Below are positions 36,801 to 43,709 of a stretch of DNA of 64,000 nt, piece after piece. This DNA comes from Quillaja saponaria (lineage: Eukaryota > Streptophyta > Magnoliopsida > Fabales > Quillajaceae), in NCBI GenBank assembly GCA_029379385.1, contig CM055613.1:17874001-17938000 (forward strand). Reading direction: 5' to 3'. The notes under the pieces are model-generated. The model was not told the origin of the DNA, searched no databases, and saw only the letters and a list, made by a program, of their open reading frames with translations. Within the stretch, counting starts at the first letter, position 1; the number at the start of each line of letters is the position of its first letter. The translations under genes and the position numbers were made by a program.

Positions 36801-37164
36801 GGGTCCACTGGGGATCCCCCAGAGATGTATCTGCCAGGCCTTGTAGTTCATATGGTACCACAACAAAGAAGCTCTCAATCTCCTTTCTGGACAGCTTGGA
36901 GAGTCCAAGGAAAGGAACAAATATATAAAGCTTATATAGCAAACAGAGAATGCTTTAGAGATATTGTTGTTTCACAATCTATGTTCCTTGACCATCTTCC
37001 TTGGAGGTATCACAAGTCATAATTGAATTTCTCTTTCTTGATTTCTGGAGCCATGTTAGTAATACATGATTGAATGTTTGATCAAGCAACTAATTTTCAG
37101 ATGTCATTATGCCTTGCAAAAGGTATTGGAAGCTCGCAGTGCCCAGGGATCATGCATGAACTGA
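8849..37164 (+). CDS. Lipase class 3 / sn1-diacylglycerol lipase-like gene, 12 recognised exons (5' end not found)
   Basis: Joining 8849-9068, 9182-9282, 11029-11150, 11237-11328, 11824-11929, 21796-21950, 26952-27079, 32541-32662, 36034-36131, 36223-36437, 36634-37006 and 37101-37164 gives one open frame of 597 residues plus TGA, every intron GT-AG. A membrane helix is at residues about 11-31. The alpha/beta-hydrolase core has IAIRGTET (oxyanion-side motif), the nucleophile elbow GHSLGG (Ser about 336) and a C-terminal LDHLP (likely catalytic His about 573). Related plant proteins (Arabidopsis AT2G42450-type, from memory) are class 3 lipases acting on acylglycerols at membranes; the substrate is inferred. 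Residue 387, where DAGL-type enzymes carry the catalytic Asp, reads Glu in my alignment. Introns 5-8 are filled with transposons, yet frame and splice sites are intact, so the gene may be expressed. Start codon undetermined. Confidence 0.9.
9182..9282 (+). CDS. Lipase-like gene, exon 2
   Basis: Follows a TGTTAAG acceptor and gives [19 protein letters not shown] then [15 protein letters not shown], which matches the helical region before the hydrolase core in the DAGL-like family. It ends one base into a Gly codon. The next intron is 1,746 bp. Confidence 0.9.
9283..11028 (+). other. Lipase intron 2
   Basis: AT-rich, with poly(A) runs at about 9849-9881 and 10353-10381 that look like retroelement tails. 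No coding similarity found. Confidence 0.7.
11029..11150 (+). CDS. Lipase-like gene, exon 3
   Basis: Acceptor TTGGTCAG. Encodes [18 protein letters not shown] and [16 protein letters not shown], in frame with both neighbours (phase 1 in, phase 0 out). Donor GTATTG. Confidence 0.9.
11237..11328 (+). CDS. Lipase-like gene, exon 4
   Basis: Acceptor TGGTAAAG after an 86-bp intron. Encodes [20 protein letters not shown] then [10 protein letters not shown]. Donor GTGGTA, leaving two bases of an Arg codon. Confidence 0.9.
11824..11929 (+). CDS. Lipase-like gene, exon 5
   Basis: Acceptor TTCATAG. Encodes [20 protein letters not shown] then [15 protein letters not shown]. Canonical donor CAG/GTAAGT opens the 9,866-bp intron 5. 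Confidence 0.92.
11930..12200 (+). other. Start of lipase intron 5
   Basis: AT-rich intronic sequence up to the RTE LINE tail. Nothing else recognised. Confidence 0.6.
12201..12910 (-). mobile_element. RTE-type LINE 3' fragment with (CAACT)9 tail
   Basis: Minus-strand pieces match the C-terminal region of plant RTE-clade reverse transcriptase proteins: [20 protein letters not shown] near 12790, LCDPKTRI near 12710, GVAKMRMLR near 12590, and the end [20 protein letters not shown] near 12290. Several stops and shifts are present. The element ends in a 3' pentanucleotide tail, CAACT x9, at 12202-12246. It is antisense to the lipase gene and 5'-truncated at about 12910. Confidence 0.85.
12202..12246. 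repeat. (CAACT)9 pentanucleotide microsatellite
   Basis: Nine uninterrupted CAACT units forming the 3' tail of the RTE LINE; RTE elements characteristically end in short tandem repeats rather than poly(A). Confidence 0.95.
13349..13465 (-). repeat. 3' LTR of old copia relic in intron 5 (left limit uncertain)
   Basis: The plus-strand end TACATCCAACA is followed by a polypurine complement (CTTTTCCTTAAGATG), the LTR/PPT junction of a minus-strand copia element. The outer limit is a guess from a TG at about 13349. The paired 5' LTR was not found. Confidence 0.5.
13466..15650 (-). pseudogene. Decayed copia pol (integrase end, RT, RNase H), intron 5
   Basis: Minus-strand fragments in pol order: [20 protein letters not shown] (integrase C-terminus, about 15580), QAVGCKWV and [11 protein letters not shown] (RT, about 14870 and 14750), [18 protein letters not shown] (RT), [17 protein letters not shown] (about 14080) and RNase [18 protein letters not shown] and DDVFTKSL (about 13700-13540). 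Many stops and shifts show it is old. Its upstream part is cut off where the younger copia begins at 15656. Confidence 0.85.
15656..15864 (-). repeat. 3' LTR of intron-5 copia
   Basis: 209 bp; on the plus strand TGTTGAATATAAG...CACTCTAACA. The polypurine complement CTCTCCCTCAAGC follows at once on its right. Confidence 0.95.
15872..17527 (-). pseudogene. Copia RT and RNase H region of intron-5 element, one in-frame stop
   Basis: A single minus frame: [57 protein letters not shown], catalytic [13 protein letters not shown], then RNase [30 protein letters not shown] and [13 protein letters not shown] at 16163-16165, where relatives have Trp, interrupts RNase H; the frame resumes at once and ends at 15872. 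The frame also extends upstream of 17527 into the integrase-RT linker. Confidence 0.95.
17835..18752 (-). pseudogene. Copia integrase region of intron-5 element (frameshifted at both ends)
   Basis: GAG-pre-integrase motif [12 protein letters not shown] with [11 protein letters not shown], then the integrase core: [16 protein letters not shown] and the Glu in [12 protein letters not shown]. One-base shifts in homopolymer runs near 18715 (a G run) and near 17840 (an A run) separate it from gag-protease and from RT. Catalytic residues are all visible, so the damage is only to reading frame. Confidence 0.93.
18691..19989 (-). pseudogene. Copia gag and protease region of intron-5 element
   Basis: The likely start is the ATG at 19989 (MSTSEK); an upstream in-frame ATG at 20046 is also possible. 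It contains the copia gag fold ([19 protein letters not shown]), an Arg/Gly-rich stretch, a CCHC knuckle [14 protein letters not shown] and protease [10 protein letters not shown]. The frame shifts near 18715 before the integrase. Confidence 0.93.
20108..20119 (-). promoter_or_regulatory. Primer binding site of intron-5 copia
   Basis: Minus strand TGGTATCAGAGC, complementary to initiator tRNA-Met, directly adjoining the 5' LTR at 20120. Confidence 0.93.
20120..20343 (-). repeat. 5' LTR of intron-5 copia
   Basis: 224 bp; identical to the 3' LTR apart from about three substitutions (including TG to TA at the PBS-side end) and one extra 15-bp piece around 20265-20280 (ACTAGAAATAAGGAA-like duplication). 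Confidence 0.94.
20349..21795 (+). other. End of lipase intron 5
   Basis: AT-rich intronic sequence without coding similarity. A short inverted pair, CAACTGACA / TGTCAGTTG, spans 21578-21662. It ends at the pyrimidine-rich acceptor CCTTTTCAG. Confidence 0.6.
21796..21950 (+). CDS. Lipase-like gene, exon 6
   Basis: Encodes [19 protein letters not shown] then [20 protein letters not shown], the beta-strand and RGT block that begins the class 3 lipase core. Donor GTATCC, leaving two bases of a codon; intron 6 is 5,001 bp. Confidence 0.95.
21951..23329 (+). other. Lipase intron 6, 5' part
   Basis: AT-rich. At about 23150-23270 the text CACATATACTCTAA...CTCTTAAGCTATAGCATA resembles the LTR/PPT junction and RNase H end of a minus-strand copia, so a small fragment of one may lie here. 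Otherwise nothing recognised. Confidence 0.4.
23330..25856 (+). pseudogene. Decayed copia gag-pol relic in intron 6, sense to the lipase
   Basis: Plus-strand pieces in gag-pol order, close to the intron-5 copia: knuckle [20 protein letters not shown] (23385), protease-like region (23600-23790), GAG-pre-integrase (23970-24140), integrase core pieces (24350-24560), RT (24600-25060), RNase H (25560-25780). Many stops, shifts and internal deletions. No 5' LTR found. Confidence 0.9.
25857..26009 (+). repeat. 3' LTR of intron-6 copia relic (153 bp)
   Basis: Begins TGTTAGAGCGTAAATA right after the polypurine tract TTTAGAGGGAG and ends CCAATTCA. An LTR of the same length and sequence type occurs inverted at 34317-34469, which confirms the boundaries. 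Confidence 0.85.
26010..26951 (+). other. Lipase intron 6, 3' part
   Basis: No coding or repeat structure recognised. Ends at acceptor TTGTTCGCAG. Confidence 0.6.
26952..27079 (+). CDS. Lipase-like gene, exon 7
   Basis: Encodes [20 protein letters not shown] then [17 protein letters not shown]. The lid/helix block with GHAGIVxAAR is typical of these lipases. A second AG six bases downstream is an alternative acceptor. Ends in phase 1 with GTAAGA. Confidence 0.92.
27080..28430 (+). other. Lipase intron 7, 5' part
   Basis: AT-rich; contains the 82-bp tandem duplication listed separately and a C9/A8 homopolymer pair near 28050. No coding match. Confidence 0.6.
27571..27734. repeat. 82-bp tandem duplication
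   Basis: Two adjacent copies (27571-27652, 27653-27734) starting CCAAGGAT and ending CATGCATGGATG, about 93% alike by eye. Intronic. Confidence 0.92.
28435..28760 (-). pseudogene. LINE RNase H C-terminal relic and 3' tail in intron 7
   Basis: A minus frame gives [19 protein letters not shown] then, after a stop, [20 protein letters not shown], typical of the RNase H end of plant L1 elements. A poly(A)-like tail (T-rich on plus) lies at about 28437-28460. Antisense to the lipase. Confidence 0.7.
28761..30309 (+). other. Lipase intron 7, middle
   Basis: 29160-29380 is T-rich with TTTTATTAATTTTAATAAACTGGGGG, resembling a plus-strand LINE 3' UTR. 29980-30260 has repeated GGGCACTG / TTCATG wording of unknown origin. 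No gene recognised. Confidence 0.4.
30312..30531. mobile_element. Stowaway-like (Tc1/mariner) MITE, about 220 bp
   Basis: Starts CTCCCTCTCTTCCACTTCAT and ends ACTTGAAGTAGGGGGCGGAG, imperfect terminal inverted repeats beginning CTCC, flanked on both sides by TA (30310-30311 and 30532-30533). Size, CTCCCTC terminus and TA target are diagnostic of Stowaway MITEs. Confidence 0.85.
30534..31976 (+). other. Lipase intron 7, 3' part before the TRIM
   Basis: No coding similarity or clear repeat recognised. Confidence 0.5.
31977..32368 (+). mobile_element. TRIM (miniature LTR retrotransposon), 392 bp, with perfect TSD
   Basis: Left LTR 31977-32108 (132 bp, TGTCACAGG...CTCGTGACA). Next comes a PBS-like TTTGGTACCAGAGC at 32109-32122, then a non-coding core of about 140 bp. 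The right LTR is 32264-32368 (105 bp, ending CCCATGACA), lacking about 27 bp present in the left one. Perfect 5-bp target duplication GCAAG at 31972-31976 and 32369-32373. No coding capacity, as expected of TRIMs. Confidence 0.92.
32541..32662 (+). CDS. Lipase-like gene, exon 8 (catalytic serine)
   Basis: Encodes [20 protein letters not shown] then [26 protein letters not shown] is the GxSxG nucleophile elbow. The acceptor is ambiguous: ATGCAG (start 32541) or, adding two residues, GGAG (start 32535); both keep frame. Donor GTATGA. Confidence 0.95.
32663..32899 (+). other. Start of lipase intron 8
   Basis: Short intronic stretch before copia relic sequence; nothing recognised. Confidence 0.5.
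32900..34020 (-). pseudogene. Decayed copia pol relic (integrase to RT), intron 8
   Basis: Minus-strand pieces from right to left: GAG-pre-integrase ([20 protein letters not shown], about 33840-33780), integrase core ([19 protein letters not shown], about 33510-33450; [10 protein letters not shown]), integrase C-terminal area (about 33250-33110), [13 protein letters not shown] text (about 33000-32950). It resembles the left-edge copia (GNMFP, DHGI.HQT) more than the intron-5 element. Heavily broken and without LTRs. Confidence 0.8.
34317..34469 (-). repeat. 3' LTR of second intron-8 copia relic (153 bp)
   Basis: Inverted relative to, and of the same length and type as, the LTR at 25857-26009 (TGAATTGG...ACTCTAACA on plus). 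Followed by the polypurine complement CTTCCCCTCAAGCC. Confidence 0.85.
34470..35640 (-). pseudogene. Copia RT/RNase H relic (intron-5 subfamily), intron 8
   Basis: Minus-strand RNase H ([29 protein letters not shown]) at 34848-34477 and RT end ([39 protein letters not shown]) at 35441-35223, matching the intron-5 element almost word for word but with deletions and stops. A 54-bp stretch is tandemly repeated at 34732-34820 (GAGTGATAAAATCCAAGTTC). Truncated at about 35640 with no 5' LTR. Confidence 0.88.
36034..36131 (+). CDS. Lipase-like gene, exon 9
   Basis: Acceptor TTTTTTTCTTAG. Encodes [20 protein letters not shown] then [12 protein letters not shown], the core strand and the segment after the nucleophile. 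Donor GTAACC. Confidence 0.95.
36223..36437 (+). CDS. Lipase-like gene, exon 10
   Basis: Acceptor TTTCTACAG. Encodes [20 protein letters not shown], aligning with the KDLVPRIG block of DAGL enzymes (their catalytic Asp). By my alignment Glu 387 occupies the Asp position, with an Asp two residues earlier. Continues to LGAVTG; donor GTGAGT. Confidence 0.93.
36634..37006 (+). CDS. Lipase-like gene, exon 11
   Basis: Acceptor ATCACTGCAG. Begins with an acidic, probably disordered insert ([20 protein letters not shown]), then [14 protein letters not shown] and [16 protein letters not shown] corresponds to the segment carrying the catalytic His in DAGL-type lipases. Donor GTATCA. Confidence 0.95.
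37101..37164 (+). CDS. Lipase-like gene, last exon with stop codon
   Basis: Acceptor TAATTTTCAG after a 94-bp intron. Encodes [20 protein letters not shown] and TGA at 37162-37164. Confidence 0.92.
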
Positions 37165-38299
37165 CTGCTCAACAACATAATCTATATCATCCAGATGAAC
37201 AGAGACAGGCAGATTAATACCCGGATGATGTTTTTCTCAACGTAGTAGCTAAGATTTCTTTCTGGAGGCCACTGTACATAATCTGACTGTACTTTCCATT
37301 TTCACATTGTATAATTATCCCAAATTATTTAGGAAGTCCTGCCCCTTGCCAGCCGTCTGCCCCTCCCTTCAACTCTGCTCCAGCGCTGGATCTTGTCTCA
37401 GTACTTTACATTTTACTTTCCAGTTAATCAAACTGTCTACAACATTTGGACAAACAGAATTTCTGACCAAACTGCCCCTTGTGCTTTCTAAAAATGCCTC
37501 ACATTTGGACAAACAGTCTCCTCGTGTTCTTGCATTGGACTCTACATATTCTAGCTTGCTTCCTCCATTTGGAAAGGCACATGTGGTTGAGTAACACTCA
37601 AATGAATAAGCTGTTTCACATTTGCATACATAGTAAGTATCTGCTGTATCTAATTGGCTTTTGTGATACACTTGTGAAAGTGTTGCTGTTGCTGTTTTTT
37701 TTTTTTTCCTGCTAGTTATATCAGTTCACATGCAAGCTTCTCAAGGTAAAACCTTCAATGCAATGACTAAGCACAGTTTGGTTCTCGTGTCTTTTGTAGA
37801 TATCCCATTTGTCTGCACTGTTTTTACTTTTTTAGGTAGACAAATAATAAAATTTAGAAAAATTGACTTTAAAAAGAGAAGAGAGAAAAACAGTATAATT
37901 CTTAGGGTGAATATATAATCCCCAACCTTTTTTGGTTATTAAATATTTAATCGTAAAGTCACATATGTTAGATAGGGGTGGTAACAACTAGCAGTGTTAC
38001 TTGCGGAATGTTTTCTTTGACCTGTTAGAATTGTTATTTATGTTTTAGCACCAATAATTTATGTTTTTACCCACAGTTTTATTAACTGTTTTTAATTAGA
38101 CCTCAAGCTATTTTGCAGCCTGAAAATTCTGAAATGGTAGAGCCCAAAGTTCATGGAGCTGAAAATTAAAAACGACCTTTCTGCTAAAAACTAGTTGGAC
38201 ATGTGCCTAATCCCTCCCAGTGAACTTCATTTTTCAGTATTTGGATTTGTGGAGCACCGCCGAAAAAAGTGAGTAACACATGGAAAAAAGCCAAAAAAT
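37165..38299 (+). other. 3' UTR of the lipase-like gene and downstream spacer
   Basis: Mixed-composition sequence to about 37700 is a likely 3' UTR; CATTTGGACAAACAG occurs twice (37442 and 37502). The only AATAAA noticed is at 37846-37851, rather far from the stop. No further gene recognised. Confidence 0.45.
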
Positions 38300-38539
38300 C
38301 CTTAAATCTAAGCGCCATGATCTTCAAAAATTGGACTCGAGATCGAATAGTTTGCACAGGGGACTATCTTCATCCACGCTATGGCTACGCAGCTGAGCAG
38401 GGAGCAAGCAATCATCTGGCACATGGTGAGGAAGATCGGGTACTTGAAGCCATAGTTGCTGAGCAAGAGGACCCCGATGTTTAGAGGAGTACCAGGAACC
38501 CACGAGCCCGATCGTGAAGAAACGGCTCGACCCCTTCAT
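38300..38539 (-). pseudogene. 5' fragment of a nucleotide-sugar / triose-phosphate transporter gene
   Basis: The minus strand from ATG at 38539 reads [19 protein letters not shown], then after a one-base shift near 38483 [40 protein letters not shown] and, after another shift, [15 protein letters not shown]. This is the N-terminus of the plant KV/A/G-type transporter subfamily (membrane antiporters). About four residues (NKYL-like) are missing inside, and similarity stops near 38300 after about 75 of some 340 residues. It is GC-richer than its surroundings. Confidence 0.85.
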
Positions 38540-38981
38540 TTTGGGAGGTGGATCTTGATAGGAGACATGAAATTTGGAAAACAGAACAAGAAGGGATTAG
38601 GTGTGGTGGGGTGTACGAGAAGTAGATAGATCTAATGGGAGGGTTTGGCAGAGCAGGGATATGGGATATTAGTGAAGGTATAGAGGAAGGAAGAAAGGAA
38701 TTATAATGAGAAATGTGTGGGGCTTCCATGGATTTGAGAATTGAGTTTCATGGCAGGTAAATGAGCATTTATTTAGAAAGAAAAATACGTCGACAGATAA
38801 TATGAAGTTATAGATGAGACACAAAAGCAGAAAACACACGAATTTTGTTTTCCGCAACCTTGTATTTTAGGAAAATCCTCAAATTTAAAATTTCTTTCAA
38901 TTCAATTGTACCCTATTTAAATTCTTCAATCAAAAAACCATTTCGTTTGCCTGAAACCCTAAGCCCCAATTTGCAAGGAAT
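38540..38981. promoter_or_regulatory. Putative divergent promoter / paired 5' UTR remnant between two gene fragments
   Basis: 442 bp between the two head-to-head ATGs. It has pyrimidine-rich leader-like text on the minus side (about 38560-38720) and a leader-like AAACCCTAAGCCCCAATT on the plus side (38952-38970). It fits a shared intergenic region of two divergent genes, carried here with both gene starts. Inferred from arrangement only. Confidence 0.45.
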
Positions 38982-39212
38982 ATGCTTCTCTCTCTTGGTC
39001 ACTCTCTACACCATCTCTCTTCGCCTTCTTCTCCTTCTCCTTCCCCTTCTCCTTTGCGTTTTTCCGAAATTCCTGTGCAAAACCCCAATCATGCCTCCTC
39101 TGTAATCACTACCAAAAGCTCTAGCAGAAATCCCTCTGTTCTCGATGAAGATACGTATGTTGCCACCATCGAGAAGATAATTGAGCGTGACTATTATCCA
39201 CAAGATGAATAA
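38982..39212 (+). pseudogene. 5' fragment of an ESS2/DGCR14 splicing-factor homologue
   Basis: The ATG frame begins MLLSLGHSLHHLSSPSS, a Ser/Pro-rich start, and contains VLDEDTYVATIEKIIERDYYP, the conserved opening block of ESS2/DGCR14 nuclear proteins (spliceosome-associated). Similarity ends after RDYYP at 39200, followed by QDE and a stop; the full protein has several hundred more residues. Truncated fragment, not a working gene. Confidence 0.8.
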
Positions 39213-39299
39213 GAAGTTATTACGTTGCTTGTATTTATTATTATTTTAAAAAAATATACAAAAATTCGAGAGCTCAAGGAGGAAGAAGGGAACTTCAAG

Positions 39300-41064
39300 A
39301 GCTAGATGATTTTGTGATTTAGAGTAGGTTTTGCTGCTTCTTTAGGTTGTCAAACCTCCAACAGTCTGAACTTGCATGCAAAGGTTGGTTCATGATGTTT
39401 AAGCTCCATTGTATCTGCCTTGTTGTTGGGCATGTAACTAGTCTTGGTTGGTTGGGTACCATATGGTTATTGTGTGGGTTTGATTGCCCTTCCTCTCTAT
39501 CTAGCTGTGTAATTAAGAAGGAAACAACAGCTTTAACACCAAGTAGGCGTGGAACTTGGCTTTGGTAGTAGATTGGGTGGCCATTAAGCTCTGTATCCTT
39601 TTCCCTTCTTGATCATCTAGCTAGGAGTAGTGAAGGTTGGCTGCAAGGGGCAAGAATTCTTAACAATTGTTAAAATTAGTTTAAGGATTAGTTATGTTGG
39701 ATTAAAGATTGTGAACAAGGGTTATAAGAAAATGATGTTTATGGTTAGTGGAAGCTTGGAAATTTGAATATGTTGAATATATTTGGGTATATATATATAT
39801 ATATATCAACTCATACATATGAATTATACAAAAATATACATTCAAGGCGTTTGATAGTATTCCTACAAGAAAGCTAGTTATAGTATAATGAGTAAACTTG
39901 ATAGATTTAGTTATTGGAAGTTAGTTGTTATGGGAATTTGAATAAAAGTTCCTAAATAAGAGTATATAGTGGTTAGTTAATGTTGTGGGTCAAGGAGTTA
40001 ATGAAAGTGAGTAATGGGTATGAACAAGGGAGAGTTAGTTGTGAGTAAAGTATTGGAAAATGAGAGTTAAGAGATAGATTTTGTGAGTTAGAGAAATCTA
40101 GTGTTTTGGATGCTTTTGGGCTGAATTAAATTAAGAGTTTTAAAGAGAAAGTGTAGCTTATGGTTTTAAGATGTTAATTAGAAAATTTCGAAACCTGGTT
40201 CCAAGTATATTCTGATAAGTGTTTTTAAAGAATTGAGTGCTCAACCTTAATGGGTGGATTTGGAAAAGGAAATTCAGTAATTTTGTTTATTTAGTGTTTC
40301 TGTTTCTAATTCTATTTGGTGTGTGGGCATAAAACTACCAGTAGGAGGTGATGTGCAAGACTAAGTGTTTTAATTGCCTTGATTGTTTTAGTTGAACTAT
40401 GTTTGTTAAGTATTATGTTTCCGTAACTATATAACTGCAACATTAGTGATTTTGTGATTTAGAATATGCTGATATATTAAATGACTTTATATATATATAT
40501 TATATTACTTGTGTTAAATGATTCTAGTATTCTTTAGGTACTATTTTCCATTCATTGAGTATATCTTGTGGCTATTTTTTTTAGTAACAAGATCTCAAGG
40601 ACGACTATTGCCGATAATGGACTTTGCTGAGTGCTTAGCAGTAAGGTAATTCTTCGAAATCTCAATCTTGAAGTCAAAGATTGAAAATTTATAATCACAT
40701 TAGAGCTGTAGGGTGTCTTATCTTATGTTGTATAGTAGTCTAATTATTTGTTATTGTGATGAGAAACGAAGCGGAGCTCCTTGTTATTTTTATGGTTGTT
40801 ACTATTATTATTGTATAAAAACAAAATTATGTATTTGTATTTTTGGGCACGTTCCACTTTACAGGGAACCTTTGTCAAAATTTTTAGTAAATTGTTATTT
40901 GTTTTAATAAACAAACTTTTACAGTTAACTTTTGTTTTATAAATTTTTACTTTTATTCATTGGTTTGGTCAAGAGTCATGGTTGCTTCTTTGTTTTAAAG
41001 TCAGGGTTACGGAAATTTGGTTATCTATTCCTCCTGCCAGCCATGCTTCCTTGAGAGGTGTGAC
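39300..41064 (+). repeat. Plus-oriented long gypsy-type LTR, 3' portion
   Basis: 39650-40280 aligns with 62700-63230 (TACAAGAAAGCTAGTTATA, TTGATAGATTTAGTTATTGG and others) and, inverted, with 46342-48600. It ends CTTGAGAGGTGTGACA at 41064, the inverse of the TGTCACACC start of the solo LTR at 51477. (TA)n at 39789-39807. No TG start found, so the left limit is uncertain. Confidence 0.7.
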
Positions 41065-41413
41065 AGTTATGTAATATTCTAGTTATTTGTTATTATCACA
41101 AGAAACGAAGTAGAGCTCCGTGTTGTCTTTGTTGTTGTCTTTGCGATTATTGTTGTCATTGTATAAAAACAGGAATATATATTATTTTTATTATATGGGC
41201 ATGTTCTACTTTATGGGGAATCTCTACCGAAATTTTCAGTAAATATTATGTATTCAGTAACAACTCTATGCTTTAAATTTAATTAAGTAAAGATTTTCTT
41301 GGTTTTACATAAAATTGTTTTGAGAGTCGTGTGTTTAGTAATGATAAATTTAGGATTACGAATGTTTGATTATCCAATCCTCCAGATAATCATGCCTCCG
41401 TGAGGGATATGAC
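40720..41413 (+). repeat. Tandem duplication of about 345 bp of the LTR 3' end
   Basis: 40720-41064 and 41070-41413 share TTATTTGTTATT...GAAACGAAG...AGAGCTCC, CATTGTATAAAAACA, and the ends CTTGAGAGGTGTGACA / CCGTGAGGGATATGACA. Divergence of perhaps 20-25% shows that it is old. Confidence 0.85.
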
Positions 41414-41900
41414 AAACTCGTGGGATATCATAAGCAACTATGATGTAATCCCATCCAAATGCAATATGTGTCAATTAAATGGTATTGAACCATGTATGGT
41501 CCCAACAAACTTGCTCCTTTCCCCTACATCCAGCTAGAAGAGGTTTTTACGCCAAAGTACAAGGATGAAATTAGGGATGCATATTGTTTGTACATTGAAT
41601 CTGAATATTTTTGTTGTCCCTTAACTAGAACAATCAATTGGTCAGATTCAAACACCAGTAGTGATGATGAGTAACAAATTTCCAATAAGTAGTAAAAGAC
41701 TTGTTTTGTTTATGCAACTTTAGTGTACTTTTAATTTAATCTTCTTTGTAATGTATGTGTATAAATATGAATTTAGTTGGAAATTTAATTTTGTTATGCA
41801 ATTAAGCTGAAATAGATATATATTTTTTAATTCATATTGATAGAAATCATAAATAGTAAAATGACCAACCAATTGATTTTATTTATTAAAGGATGGTAAC
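41413..41900 (+). other. Unidentified segment with a 60-codon frame, duplicated at 43710-44150
   Basis: A frame at 41492-41674 (MYGPNKLAPFPYIQLEEVFT, ending SNTSSDDE) is followed by UTR-like sequence. A second copy at 43710-44150 keeps the non-coding part at over 90% but has deletions that break the frame. It may be the last exon and 3' UTR of a gene or transposon ORF. I do not recognise the protein. Confidence 0.5.
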
Positions 41901-42127
41901 TCATTTGAAAAATATATATAAAAATAAAATAAAATAGAGCCATGTAATGTTATTTGGCTTTTATATATTGATACATATAATCTTATTATTATTATGATAA
42001 AATTTATAGTCCTTTTGTTTACAATTTTTTTTAAAAGTAATATTTACGTGAAATTAACTTATTTAGAAATGATAATGTTATAATAAGACAAAAAAAGAAA
42101 TTGTGAATGCATTTCATAATAATAAAT

Positions 42128-43500
42128 TGTTATAACTCGATAACTTCACGTATGTCAGTACGTAATTTGTGTGACTCGGTAGATCAATTTTTTAAAATGA
42201 ATCTATATATATATATGTGTGTGATTATGAATTAATTTTATTATATTATATTATTAATTAACTAAAACTTGAAAATTTTTGGTGTAACATTTTATCGATG
42301 TAAAATAATGAAATTATATGCATATAGATATTTTTTACTGAAATTTATAGAGTCCACCACAAATTAGAAAACAAAACTTAGCCATAAGTTTATATTATTA
42401 TATGGTTTTGTCTTTTCTCTTTTCTTGGTAGGAACCGACTTAGTCTCCCCTGTTATTTCTTTCACTGGGCCATTCTTGGTCTTTATTTTCTTCCCCTGTT
42501 TGTGCTTTGCTTGGGCTAGAACGAGAGTCACTGTATTGTGGCCAAATAAATCAAGTGGTTGGTAAGTTTATTTCTTTGTTCTTGTTGGCCGTATACGCTT
42601 TGTTGTAGGGGATGTTTGGAAGTAGAGGAATTGTTCAATAGTGCAGCCATCTGCAGCTTGCCACTGCTGTCCCGCCCTTTTCTTTGTTTCTATTGTCTTG
42701 TAGTTTTCTTGCCGTGTCGGAATCCTCTTCATTGTGTAAGTATGTGGATGTTAAGAAATTAAAGCAACCATGGGAACATGAGATTAGGCTCTGTTTTAGC
42801 TGGGTTTTGAATTTAAATTGCTGCCGTTTAAGGGGTTGAACTTGGCGGTGGGAAAACATGTAGGATGGGTGGCTGGAATCTCAGCTGCTGTACTTTGTTT
42901 TGAGGGAGCAAATATAGCATGGTTTCCCTCCTTTGGCCGGTGATAAAGTCTAAAAGGAATAGAGAATGTAAGGTACGTAAGGGCATGGGTTCAACGGAGA
43001 AAAGGCAGTCCTACAAGCATGTTTTCCTCCCTTCAAACCGAGTATGAGAGTTGGTTTAGAGTATGATTCTTTTAGGTGTTAGAAAGGTATACTAATAGGG
43101 GTTAGACGTAGGAGTTTTATTGAATTAAAACTTGATCTTGTTAAGTTAATTTTATTAATTTAAGTGTTGTTAGTTGTTTATAAGAGTTAGTTACATTTTT
43201 TTTTTTATTTTTTTTTTTTTTATATAAGTCTAATTAGACATGTAAAATAAGTAGTTAAGATGGTGGAAACAATGTGAATAAAAAGGGAAAAATTCCGGGA
43301 AAAATTGGGAATGTAATTAAGATGGTGGCAATGGATATTCCAAGTTCTAATTAAGTTTAAATATATAATATAATTTAAATTTCATGGTGAAACATGAATA
43401 AAGTAGAGTAGATTTCATAGTATAAGTATAGATATACTTATATATATATACATATTCAAGGAACATAAACACATCTTTAATACAATATGTATATACATTT
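42128..43500 (+). repeat. Plus-oriented gypsy-type LTR, 5' portion (fragment)
   Basis: Begins TGTTATAACTCGATAACTT, matching the minus-strand start TGTGATAACTCGATAG of the solo LTR ending at 54867. The right side fades into AT-rich sequence at about 43500. No coding content. Confidence 0.5.
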
Positions 43501-43709
43501 GGTATATGCATATTGTTTGTAATGGCAACTAGCATCTTTATATCATATTGGTATCATTATAGAGGTAAGGCACTTATCATTCAACAGTATGAGACCATAT
43601 TTCCATTAAGTTATGAAGGTTTGTTTACTAAATGGTTACTTCTATTTAATAACAATAATTATGTGATATTTACGTTGGAGAGCAATAACCAATTTGGAAC
43701 ACACATGAA

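Noticed and set aside
38269..38484. Plus-strand frame of 71 codons
   Set aside because: Shadow of the minus-strand transporter fragment, which is clearly the conserved reading.
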